Of a stretch of 39,971 bases of DNA, positions 32,053 to 39,761 are shown piece after piece (the first letter of the stretch is position 1; every line of letters begins with the position of its first letter). The DNA comes from Thermoleophilia bacterium (GTDB lineage Bacteria; Actinomycetota; Thermoleophilia; Gaiellales; F1-60-MAGs149). The translations under genes and the position numbers were made by a program. The stretch spans positions 1-39,971 of the forward strand of contig SHUX01000006.1 of the NCBI GenBank assembly GCA_009694475.1, written 5' to 3'. The notes under the pieces were generated by a model, which saw nothing but the letters and a program-made list of their open reading frames with translations, made no database searches and was not told the DNA's origin.

Positions 32053-32471
32053 GACCAGATCATCTCGTCGGTGTCGCCCCACTCGGCGGGCAAAGGTGTG
32101 CCGGCCGCGCGATGCAGTGCCACCTTGAGGGTACCGAGGCCGAGCACCGCGCACTTGACGCGCATCGCCGAAAGTGGGATCGCCAACTCATCAAGGATCG
32201 CCTGCGAAGGCAAGGCTGCCGCCTCAGCGACCGTCAGCCCTTGTACGAGTTCGGTCAACATCGACGTCGCCGCCTGCGAGACAGCACAGCCGTGGCCGGT
32301 AAAGCGCATCTCCTCGATCGCCCCGTCAGCCAGCTTGACCTGCACCACGACCTGGTCTCCGCAGAGCGGGTTCTGCCCCTCAGCCTCGGCATCACATTCG
32401 GCCAGAGGCCCGTGGTTACGCGGGTGCTGGTAGTGATCCATCAGGTTCTCGCGATAGAGATCGTCCATCAT
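32049..32471 (-). CDS. sufU: SufU, zinc-dependent sulfurtransferase for Fe-S assembly
   Basis: The 140-residue protein has the SufU ligand set: Cys37 and Asp39 (NPLCGDQ), Cys62 (GHGCAVSQA) and Cys107 (MRVKCAVLG). It also has the extra segment between the second and third Cys that separates SufU from IscU. SufU takes the persulfide from SufS and passes it to the SufBCD scaffold. Two ATGs (32471 and 32468) are possible starts. The start overlaps the stop of sufS by four bases, so the pair is co-translated. sufBCD are not present next to it. Confidence 0.93.
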   Translation of the reverse strand: MMDDLYRENLMDHYQHPRNHGPLAECDAEAEGQNPLCGDQVVVQVKLADGAIEEMRFTGHGCAVSQAATSMLTELVQGLTVAEAAALPSQAILDELAIPLSAMRVKCAVLGLGTLKVALHRAAGTPLPAEWGDTDEMIWS

Positions 32472-33721
32472 CGGACCCCCATCACACGGCGGACGTCGTA
32501 CAGCCCCTCGACGAGCCGATCGATCTCGGCCTCTGTCGTGTAAAGGTAAAACGACGCGCGCACGGTCGCGGCCACGCCGAGGCGCTCAACGAGAGGCTGG
32601 GTGCAATGGTGGCCGGCGCGCACGCAGACAGCATGCCGATCGAGGATCTCGGCAATGTCATGGGGGTGCACGTCGTCGAGCAAAAAGGAGACCACGCCGC
32701 CCCGCTCCGCTGCGGTCTGTGGTCCGATAATCCGTAGGCCCGGTACCTCGGCGAGCCGCCCGAGTGCGTAGTCGGTAATCGCGTGCTCGTGCGCGTCGAT
32801 GGCGTCGAGACCGACGGCCTGAAGGTAGTCAATCGCGGCGTGGAGTCCAACAGCCTCTGCGAAGGCAGGGGTGCCAGCCTCGAACTTCCACGGCAAGGTG
32901 TTCCACGAGGTGCGCTCGAGTTTGACCGAGCGGATCATCTCGCCGCCCGTCAGGAAGGGCTGCAGTTCTGCGAGCAGCGACTCCCGCCCCCAGAGGACTC
33001 CGATTCCCGTTGGGCCCAGCGTCTTGTGACCCGAAAAGGCAAGAAAGTCGACGTCAAGTGCCTGCACATCGACCGGCCGGTTAGGCACGGTCTGGGCCGC
33101 GTCGAGCACGACGACTGCACCCTGTCCATGCGCCCACTGCACGAGTTCGGCGACGGGCGGGCGGACCCCAAGCGTGTTTGACTGGTGTGTGACGGCGACC
33201 AGCTTGACGCTACCGGCACGTGCAATCTCGTCGAGCGCGTCGAGTTGGAGGTTGCCCTCGTCGTCAATGTCGACAAACCGCAGCGTGGCACCGGTCTGTT
33301 CGGCGAGCACCTGCCATGGCACGAGGTTGGCGTGGTGCTCGAGTACGGTCGACACGATCACATCGCCCGGACCACAGTGCTGAACGCCGTATGTCTTAGC
33401 GACGAGGTTGATCGACTCGGTCGTATTGCGGGTAAAGATCACCTCGCGTCGAGAGGGCGCATTGAGCAGTGCGGCCACCGTATCGCGGGCGGCCTCGAAG
33501 GCCTCGGTGCTCTCAACGCCGAGCGTGTAGACGCCACGATGCACGTTGGCATTCGAGGTCGCGTAGAAGCCCGTCAGTGCGTTGAGCATCTGCTGGGGCT
33601 TCTGTGCCGTCGAGGCCGAATCGAGGTATGCGAGCGGCTGTCCGTGCAGTGCGCGCGCGAGAATCGGAAAATCCGCGCGGATGCGGTCCAGATCGGTTGC
33701 AGTAAGAGGGGAGACCGTCAC
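32468..33721 (-). CDS. sufS: SufS cysteine desulfurase
   Basis: The 417-residue PLP enzyme has the group II desulfurase features: LDSASTAQKPQQ, NVHRGVYTLG, TRNTTESINLVA, the PLP lysine Lys233 (FSGHKTLGPTGIG) and the persulfide-forming Cys373 (VRAGHHCTQPL). It removes sulfur from cysteine to give alanine and hands it to SufU. The start is GTG 33721, with TAGACT on the minus strand at 33737-33732, ten bases upstream, as a likely -10 element. In many actinobacteria sufS-sufU end a sufRBDCSU operon; here the 5' side is a divergent intergenic region, so they form their own unit. Confidence 0.95.
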   Translation of the reverse strand: MTVSPLTATDLDRIRADFPILARALHGQPLAYLDSASTAQKPQQMLNALTGFYATSNANVHRGVYTLGVESTEAFEAARDTVAALLNAPSRREVIFTRNTTESINLVAKTYGVQHCGPGDVIVSTVLEHHANLVPWQVLAEQTGATLRFVDIDDEGNLQLDALDEIARAGSVKLVAVTHQSNTLGVRPPVAELVQWAHGQGAVVVLDAAQTVPNRPVDVQALDVDFLAFSGHKTLGPTGIGVLWGRESLLAELQPFLTGGEMIRSVKLERTSWNTLPWKFEAGTPAFAEAVGLHAAIDYLQAVGLDAIDAHEHAITDYALGRLAEVPGLRIIGPQTAAERGGVVSFLLDDVHPHDIAEILDRHAVCVRAGHHCTQPLVERLGVAATVRASFYLYTTEAEIDRLVEGLYDVRRVMGVR

Positions 33722-33902
33722 AAGTTAGGGCAGTCTAACGCAGCAGCATTTGGTTGTGCCTCCATCTACAATATGTTCAAAACCGTTTCTTAATATTGCT
33801 TCGTAATACTTCCGGCATGCGCACCCTCCCAAATATGCCAGTCAGATTCTTCCTCGCTGTGCGTCGGCACGTAGACGGCTTAACGTTTTTCCCGCCACCG
33901 CA
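33722..33902. promoter_or_regulatory. Divergent intergenic promoter region between sufS and the double protease
   Basis: 181 bases with no convincing frame, clearly more AT-rich than the flanks around 33760-33810. Visible -10-like hexamers are TACAAT (33767-33772), TAATAT (33791-33796) and TAACGT (33881-33886) on the plus strand, and TAGACT (33737-33732) on the minus strand. No clear Shine-Dalgarno sequence precedes ATG 33903. No inverted repeat long enough for an operator is obvious. Confidence 0.5.
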
Positions 33903-36900
33903 ATGACCAATTCTCAATCTTTCCATCCGCGCGCCCCCCTCGTGGGACTCCTGCTCGCGATCATCTGTCTCGCGCTGCCAAGCGTCGCCGCAGCCGCAGC
34001 GTCACATGACTACGTCGTCATTCTCGACGACAACGTGAGCGTGACCACCAAGGTGCAGTCCGAGGAGGCGCGCCAAAACGACGTCAGCCAGGTTTTCCGC
34101 CACGGCATCGACGGCTTCGTCGCGAGCCTCGACGCCAGCGATGTCCACCGCCTCCGCAACGACCCTCAGGTTCTAGTTGTTGAGCGCGACCGCCAGTTCT
34201 ATTCCCTCGACGCAACCAGCGCTGCCGACGTGCCCGCGGGCGCCAAGATCGGCTCCATCATTCCAAATCGCTACATTGTCACAGTCTCCACGAACAGACA
34301 GCCCGCCTCCTTTGCGCACACTGCAGGCGCTACACCGCTCGCCGTGTTTACCCACGCCCTCAATGGGTTTACGGCCGATTTGACACCGAGCCAGGTCGCA
34401 GCGCTTGCACATGACCCATCGGTGACGCGCATTGAGCCCGATCGCGTCGTCGGTATCGACGCCACCCAATCCCCCGCCACCTGGGGGCTGGACCGCATCG
34501 ATCAGCGAAATCTGCCGCTCAACTCCACCTACATCTACAACGCCACGGGTGCCGGTGTGAAGGCCTACATCATTGATACCGGCATTCTTCAAACACACGT
34601 CGACTTTGGTGGTCGAGTGCTGAGCGGTTATTCGGCAGTCAGCGATGGCAACGGTACAACCGACTGCCACGGCCATGGTACCCACGTCTCTGGCACCGTC
34701 GGCGGTGCCACGTATGGTGTCGCCAAGAGCGTCAGCCTCGTGCCCGTACGTGTCCTTTCGTGCTCTGGCTCCGGCTCGCTCACGGGCGTGATTGCCGGCA
34801 TCGATTGGGTGACTGCCGACCATGCTGCCGGCACTCCTGCGGTCGCCAATATGAGCCTTGGTGGCTCTGCGTCAGACTCGATGGATGCAGCCGTCGCGCG
34901 GAGTGTTGCCGACGGCGTCACGTACGTCGTCGCGGCTGGCAACTCCAACACGAATGCCTGCACAGTGTCACCAGCCAGGGCGCCCAACGCCATCACCGTC
35001 GGTGCCACCGGTAGCAGCGATACGCGCGCCTCCTTCTCCAACTTCGGTACCTGTCTTGACATCTTTGCTCCAGGTCTGAGCATCACCTCCGACTGGTACA
35101 CCTCGACAACAGCCACCAACACGATCTCTGGCACGTCTATGGCCGCACCTCACGTTGCTGGTGTGGCCGCCTTGCTGCTCGGCGCCGACCCGACCGCTAC
35201 CCCCGTCACGATCACGACACGCATGCTTACCAATGCAACGTGGTCGGTTGTGGTCGACCCGCAGGCCGGCTCGCCCAACCTGCTGCTCGCGTCGGGTACG
35301 TTCGCACCGGTGCCGATCACCGCGCCCAGCACGCCACGCAACCTTGCCGCTACGGTCGCTAGCACCCGCATTACATTGACCTTCGACGTGCCGCTCGATA
35401 ACGGCGGTGCCGCGATCACCGACTACGTGATTCAGCAGGCCTCCGGGTTCCCCGGCGCCTGGGCAACCGTCGCCGATGGCGTCTCGAATGCGACCACGGC
35501 AACGATCACAGGCCTCACGAATGGCACGGCTTACTCCTTCCGTGTGGCCGCTGTCAATAGCGTCAGCACAGGCGAGTATGCGGGCGCCATCACCGCCTCA
35601 CCTATCCCCGCCATCACCAACGATGCCTTCGTCGACGCCACTCTGATGACGGGTCTGACTGGCTCTCTCACCGGCTCGACCGTCAACGGATCCCGCGAGC
35701 CTAACGAGCCAGCACACGGTGGCTACGGTGGCTCGGCTTCGATCTGGTACCACTGGACGGCTCCTTCCGACGGCACACTCGCCCTCAGCACGCGAGGCAG
35801 CTCGCACGACACGCTGCTGGGCGCCTACACTGGCTCGAACCTCGCACAACTGACGACCCTCGCTGCCAACGACGACTCTGGCGGCGGCCTGTGGAGTGCC
35901 GTGACGGTGAGTATCACTGCCGGTACGACAGTCAAGATCGCGATCGATGGCTACGGTGGTCAACGTGGTAGCACCCTTTTGGGCTGGACCTTTACCCAGG
36001 TTGCGGCTCCGACTGCGCCCGACGCCCCGACTGGAGTCACAGCCTCTGCTGGCAACGGCAAGGTCAGTGTCGGCTGGCTCGCACCCGTCTCAAACGGGCG
36101 CAGCGCGATCACGGGATACACTGCCACGGCAAGACCGGGAAGCGGCAAGTGCTCGACGACCGGCACGCGCGCCTGCACGATCGGCTCGCTCCGCAACGGC
36201 ACGGCCTACACGTTCACCGTCACGGCGACGAACGCAGTTGGCACGAGCCTCGCCTCGGTACCATCCGCAGCCGTTACGCCCGGCGCGCCGGTGCGTTCGC
36301 CTCGCGCCGCCTCGTGGGGTCTTGACCGCAGCGATCAACGCGACCTTCCACTCGACGGCACCATGGACCTGGAGGCCGCGAATGCCGCGGCTGATGGCGG
36401 CGCGGGTGTGACGGCTTACGTGATCGACACCGGCATACGCTCCGACCATGCGCAATTTGTCGGACGTGTCGAGAGTGGCTTCGTCAGTGTCGATCAAGAC
36501 ACCAACGACGGCGCTGGTACCGAGGACTGTAACGGCCACGGTACGCACGTCTCTGGCACGATCGGTGGTGCCGACTACGGCGTCGCACCGTCTGTCAGCA
36601 TTGTCCCCGTCCGTGTACTCAATTGTTATGGCTCGGGCTACCTTTCCGATGTCATCGCCGGCCTCAACTGGGTCGTGGCGAACCACGCTCCAGGCCAGCT
36701 CGCAGTGGCCAACATGAGTCTCGGTGGCGGCTACTCCGAGGCCCTCAACACCGCCGTCCAGGCCGTCATTGACGACGGCGTCACGATGGTCGTGGCAGCC
36801 GGCAACGATAGCGCTGACGCCTGCAGCGACTCGCCCGCCTCGGTGCCGGCAGCAATCACTGTTGGCGCAACCGACTCGAGCGATCAGCGCGCGCCGTTCT

Positions 36901-37610
36901 CAAATTACGGATCTTGTGTCGACCTCTTCGCTCCTGGCGTTAACATCACGTCGTCTTGGCTCGACTCGTCGACTGCCACCCGCACCATCTCCGGTACGTC
37001 GATGGCCTCGCCCCACGTCGCGGGCGCCGTCGCTCTGACCCTTGCCAGCACCCGCAGTACCTCGGTTGGCACCATCTCCACGCGCGTTGTCAACGGCGCC
37101 TCCAATAATCGTGTGCGCGGTGCCGGTGACGGCTCGCCAAATCGGCTGCTCTACATCGGTAGTGCGCTCGACGGTATCGCCGCTCCGGTCACTCCAGCGC
37201 TGCCCGTCGCATCCCCACTGCCCGTCGCATCCCCACTGCCCGTCGCATCCCCACTGCCCGTCGCATCCCCACTGCCCGTCGCATCCCCACTGCCCGGTCG
37301 TGCCAGCGGGTCGGTCGTCAGACCCGTTTCCGCCTGGCTCGCGGGGCTCGCTGCTCGGCCACGTATCGCTACTGCGGCCCGCGCCGGTAAGTCGATAGTT
37401 CTCACCCTACCCACTGTCAAGGGCACTGTCTACAAGATCTACCGCGATGGCGAGCTTGTGCTGACCACCCGCTCGTCGCACCCACGCGTGCTGGTCGGTA
37501 AGGGCAAACGCATCGTGTTCCAGGTTCGTACCGTCATGCCGACCGGCCTGTCACCCCTCTCGAACAAAGTTATTGTGATCGACACGCGCGTCATCGTTAA
37601 GCCCCGCTAA
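33903..37610 (+). CDS. Exported tandem subtilisin: two complete S8 protease domains in one chain
   Basis: The 1235-residue product has a signal peptide (to about 33) and two I9-inhibitor-like propeptide segments (about 36-105 and 118-187: YVVILDD..., RYIVTVS...). The first S8 domain has Asp225 (IIDTGI), His258 (CHGHGTHVSG), Asn347 (AAGNS) and Ser412 (GTSMAAPHVAG). Next are an FN3 domain (about 474-565), a PPC/lectin-like beta sandwich (about 573-700: WYHWTAPSDGTL, DTLLGAYTG), a second FN3 (705-793), and a second S8 domain with Asp842, His879, Asn968 and Ser1033. Five LPVASP repeats and a C-terminal beta domain follow. Both catalytic sets are intact. Both S8 domains start with WGLDR.DQR.LPL, which points to internal duplication. 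It probably degrades protein outside the cell; there is no LPXTG-type anchor. Confidence 0.93.
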   Translation: MTNSQSFHPRAPLVGLLLAIICLALPSVAAAAASHDYVVILDDNVSVTTKVQSEEARQNDVSQVFRHGIDGFVASLDASDVHRLRNDPQVLVVERDRQFYSLDATSAADVPAGAKIGSIIPNRYIVTVSTNRQPASFAHTAGATPLAVFTHALNGFTADLTPSQVAALAHDPSVTRIEPDRVVGIDATQSPATWGLDRIDQRNLPLNSTYIYNATGAGVKAYIIDTGILQTHVDFGGRVLSGYSAVSDGNGTTDCHGHGTHVSGTVGGATYGVAKSVSLVPVRVLSCSGSGSLTGVIAGIDWVTADHAAGTPAVANMSLGGSASDSMDAAVARSVADGVTYVVAAGNSNTNACTVSPARAPNAITVGATGSSDTRASFSNFGTCLDIFAPGLSITSDWYTSTTATNTISGTSMAAPHVAGVAALLLGADPTATPVTITTRMLTNATWSVVVDPQAGSPNLLLASGTFAPVPITAPSTPRNLAATVASTRITLTFDVPLDNGGAAITDYVIQQASGFPGAWATVADGVSNATTATITGLTNGTAYSFRVAAVNSVSTGEYAGAITASPIPAITNDAFVDATLMTGLTGSLTGSTVNGSREPNEPAHGGYGGSASIWYHWTAPSDGTLALSTRGSSHDTLLGAYTGSNLAQLTTLAANDDSGGGLWSAVTVSITAGTTVKIAIDGYGGQRGSTLLGWTFTQVAAPTAPDAPTGVTASAGNGKVSVGWLAPVSNGRSAITGYTATARPGSGKCSTTGTRACTIGSLRNGTAYTFTVTATNAVGTSLASVPSAAVTPGAPVRSPRAASWGLDRSDQRDLPLDGTMDLEAANAAADGGAGVTAYVIDTGIRSDHAQFVGRVESGFVSVDQDTNDGAGTEDCNGHGTHVSGTIGGADYGVAPSVSIVPVRVLNCYGSGYLSDVIAGLNWVVANHAPGQLAVANMSLGGGYSEALNTAVQAVIDDGVTMVVAAGNDSADACSDSPASVPAAITVGATDSSDQRAPFSNYGSCVDLFAPGVNITSSWLDSSTATRTISGTSMASPHVAGAVALTLASTRSTSVGTISTRVVNGASNNRVRGAGDGSPNRLLYIGSALDGIAAPVTPALPVASPLPVASPLPVASPLPVASPLPVASPLPGRASGSVVRPVSAWLAGLAARPRIATAARAGKSIVLTLPTVKGTVYKIYRDGELVLTTRSSHPRVLVGKGKRIVFQVRTVMPTGLSPLSNKVIVIDTRVIVKPR
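37200..37296 (+). repeat. 18-base tandem repeat, 5.4 copies, in the double protease gene
   Basis: The unit CTGCCCGTCGCATCCCCA is repeated without change from 37200 to 37289, followed by CTGCCCG. It encodes LPVASP five times, a Pro-rich spacer between the second protease domain and the C-terminal domain. The identical copies suggest recent expansion by slippage; length changes stay in frame. Confidence 0.97.
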
Positions 37611-37635
37611 AGCCTTCTACGTACCCTGCTCCGGT

Positions 37636-37641
37636 TACGCT
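37636..37641 (+). promoter_or_regulatory. -10 element TACGCT, leaderless start at 37649
   Basis: TACGCT lies seven bases before ATG 37649; a second hexamer TACCCT is at 37622-37627. Confidence 0.55.
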
Positions 37642-37648
37642 TCCACCG

Positions 37649-38974
37649 ATGACCGCCCCGCTCAGAATCCACCGTTGGGCTGATCTGAGTCCAGACGATC
37701 GCAACGCCATTCTCAACCGCGGCCTCGGCGATATCTTCGAACCCTCTCTCCAGGTTTCGATTGTTGACCTCGTCGCTGAGGTCCGCCGTGACGGCGACGC
37801 GGCCGTCTGCCGAGCGCTCGCGCAATTCGACGGCTGCCATGTTGAACCGGCTGGCTTGCGCGTGACTGAGGCCGAGTTCGCGGCAGCCACGAGGGAGACA
37901 CCCAAAGCAGTACAGACTGCGATCAGCCACGCGATTGACCACTCACGCCGCTTTAACGAACAGGTCTTGCAGCATGGCGATTGGCGGCTGGAACTCGAGC
38001 CTGGCCTGATGGTCGGCGAGAAGCGAACAGCCATCGCGAGTGCGGGCCTGTTTGTGCCAAGTGGTAAGGGCTCATTTCCGAGCGTGCTGGTCCAAATTGG
38101 CACGCCGGCCGTCGTGGCGGGCGTGCCCGAGATCGCCGTTGTCGTCCCACCGATCCCCGGTTCGAACGGCAAAGTCGACCCTGCAGTGCTTGTGGTGGCC
38201 GAGCAGCTTGGCCTACAAAACGTCTTTCGTGCCAACGGGCCCGCGGGTGTGGCGGCACTGGCCTTTGGCACCGAGTCGATCCCCGCCTGCCGCAAGGTGC
38301 TTGGGCCCGGCAGCCCGCCCGTGGCCAGTGCACAACTGGAAATTCAGCGCCACGGCGTGGTGGGTATGCAGATCCTGGCCGCATCCGAGAGCCTGATCAT
38401 CGCCGACGACTCGTGCAACGTTGGCCTGCTCGCGGCCGACCTGCTCAACGAGGCCGAACATGGTGCGGATTCGGCGAGCGTGCTCGTGACGTGGAGCGAG
38501 CAACTCGTCGAACGCGTCCAGCCAGAGCTCGCCAAGCGTCTGGTATTGCTCCCCGAGCCACGTCGTAGCTACGCTGCAAGCGCGATTGGCGTCGTCGGTG
38601 GTGCGATTATTGTTCGAGATCGCGCCGAGGCGATCGAGGTCGCCAATCTCTATGCCCCAGAGCACATGCAACTCGCCACTGCTGACGACGAGGCTGTGCT
38701 GGCCGAGATCGTGCATGCCGGCGAGGTGCTGCTCGGCCAGCACACACCGTTTAGCGCCGGCAACTACCTGATTGGCATTCCAGCAACGCTGCCAACAAGT
38801 GGCTACGCGCGGGTCACCAGTGGCGTCACCGCAGCCGCCTTTACGAAGACGATCTCGGTCGCGCGTGCGTCGGAAGGGGCTTTGGCAGTGCTGGCCCCGG
38901 ATATCCTCGCGCTTGCAGACCATGAGGATTTCCCAGCCCACGGCAACGTCATCCGCGAACGCCTCGGCGAGTAG
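37649..38974 (+). CDS. Histidinol dehydrogenase family protein, probably a paralogue with another substrate
   Basis: The 441-residue protein aligns with HisD throughout (VPSGKGSFPSVLV, RANGPAGVAALAFGT, IIADDSCNVGLLAADLLNEAEHGADS, LYAPEHM, in pieces). The catalytic Glu338-His339 pair (APEH) is kept. The metal and substrate sites differ from E. coli HisD. The Gln259 position is Glu268 (NEAEHG instead of SQAEHG), the Asp360 position is Asn372 (AGNYLIG instead of AGDYASG) and the NHVLPT segment is PATLPT. His271 and His431 (the other two zinc ligands) remain. No other his gene is near. It may be an NAD-dependent alcohol dehydrogenase of the wider family, which includes sulfopropanediol dehydrogenase HpsN. 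Genome annotation would probably call it hisD. Confidence 0.85.
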   Translation: MTAPLRIHRWADLSPDDRNAILNRGLGDIFEPSLQVSIVDLVAEVRRDGDAAVCRALAQFDGCHVEPAGLRVTEAEFAAATRETPKAVQTAISHAIDHSRRFNEQVLQHGDWRLELEPGLMVGEKRTAIASAGLFVPSGKGSFPSVLVQIGTPAVVAGVPEIAVVVPPIPGSNGKVDPAVLVVAEQLGLQNVFRANGPAGVAALAFGTESIPACRKVLGPGSPPVASAQLEIQRHGVVGMQILAASESLIIADDSCNVGLLAADLLNEAEHGADSASVLVTWSEQLVERVQPELAKRLVLLPEPRRSYAASAIGVVGGAIIVRDRAEAIEVANLYAPEHMQLATADDEAVLAEIVHAGEVLLGQHTPFSAGNYLIGIPATLPTSGYARVTSGVTAAAFTKTISVARASEGALAVLAPDILALADHEDFPAHGNVIRERLGE

Positions 38975-38979
38975 GGCCA

Positions 38980-39393
38980 TTACGGCAGGATCGCGAGCGG
39001 CGTTCCGTCAGTGCGGACCAGGCCGCCGAAACCACGCCGATCGAGCGTAAAGATCGTTGAGGCCCCCTTACGGTCCGCGATCTCGAGCAATGACGCGTCG
39101 GTCAGGCTCAATTCCCGGTCCCGCCAACGATCCATGATCGTGAGTGCGCGACGGAGGTCATCTCGCGAGCATTCGATCAACTCGTAGGCGCCGCTGGTCA
39201 GCTCGTCGCTGACGCGACGTGCAGTGTGCGTGTTGACTCGGCGCCGCAAGAGCGCATCCAGCTCAATCAGCACACCGCTCGTGATCATCAGCGGCGAACG
39301 TTCGGCGTCGACCAAGGCCTGCAGATCGGCATGGCGGCGCGCACTGGAGTCGAAATAGGCATAGAGAGCGCTGGTATCGACTACGACTGCCAT
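38980..39393 (-). CDS. vapC: PIN-domain toxin ribonuclease (VapC-like)
   Basis: The 137-residue PIN protein has the four acidic active-site positions Asp6 (VVDTSAL), Glu44 (LIELDALL), Asp99 (LTDASLLE) and Asp118 (TLDRRGFG). Such toxins cut tRNA or rRNA using Mg/Mn unless bound by their antitoxin. The start overlaps the end of the antitoxin gene by 13 bases, so the two are coupled. The stop lies five bases from the stop of the convergent histidinol-dehydrogenase-like gene. Confidence 0.92.
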   Translation of the reverse strand: MAVVVDTSALYAYFDSSARRHADLQALVDAERSPLMITSGVLIELDALLRRRVNTHTARRVSDELTSGAYELIECSRDDLRRALTIMDRWRDRELSLTDASLLEIADRKGASTIFTLDRRGFGGLVRTDGTPLAILP

Positions 39394-39614
39394 GCGCCGA
39401 AGCCCGTCTCGGACAGAAGGTCATCGACCCGGTCCGCATCGAGAGGGTTGCCTGAGGCGAAGAGCGCTCCGCGAGGACGTGGTCGCTCCAGTAGTTGTTG
39501 AATGGCGCCACGTACTACCTCCGCCTCCGTCACGCCCTGGATCCTGGCTGCCTCAGCAACACGAGCCTTCATCTCCTCCGGCAGATAGATCGTCGTGCGG
39601 TGCATGCCATACAT
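39381..39614 (-). CDS. vapB: Ribbon-helix-helix antitoxin (VapB-like)
   Basis: The 77-residue product from ATG 39614 (MYGMHRTTIYLPEEM) starts with a ribbon-helix-helix domain: strand RTTIYLPEE, helix KARVAEAARIQG and helix EAEVVRGAIQQLLE. The C-terminal tail (ALFASGNPLDADRVDDLL) would block the toxin. ATG 39605 is an alternative start. TATATA on the minus strand (39627-39622), seven bases upstream, is a likely -10 element, giving a leaderless message. The dimer would bind DNA at its own promoter and repress both genes. Confidence 0.9.
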   Translation of the reverse strand: MYGMHRTTIYLPEEMKARVAEAARIQGVTEAEVVRGAIQQLLERPRPRGALFASGNPLDADRVDDLLSETGFGAWQS

Positions 39615-39641
39615 CGTGCCATATATAGCCACTCGCGGCCG

Positions 39642-39697
39642 GGTGGCACGGTTGCGGACCCGACCGCGGCAGCACACCCACGCGTGCCCGTGCCACC
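39642..39697. repeat. Inverted repeat in the vapB upstream region
   Basis: GGTGGCACGG (39642-39651) and CCGTGCCACC (39688-39697) are perfect ten-base inverted copies separated by 36 bases. A smaller GCGG/CCGC pair lies inside. The region (39615-39761) separates vapB from the divergent secreted-protein gene and has no convincing frame. It could be an operator for the antitoxin, since RHH dimers bind paired sites, or a hairpin of an RNA. Confidence 0.6.
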
Positions 39698-39749
39698 AGT
39701 GTTCGCTGACGCATCGCCAACCACGGCAGGATTCGGACTAAATCGCGCG

Positions 39750-39755
39750 TAGAGT
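39750..39755 (+). promoter_or_regulatory. -10 element TAGAGT, leaderless start at 39762
   Basis: TAGAGT lies six bases before ATG 39762. Confidence 0.55.
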
Positions 39756-39761
39756 GAGCGC

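Noticed and set aside
37200-37296. CRISPR-like array
   Set aside because: Repeats are contiguous with no spacers and lie inside a coding frame.
37151-37426. Minus-strand frame with GSGDAT repeats
   Set aside because: It is the complement of the 18-base repeat in the protease gene, and has no start signal.
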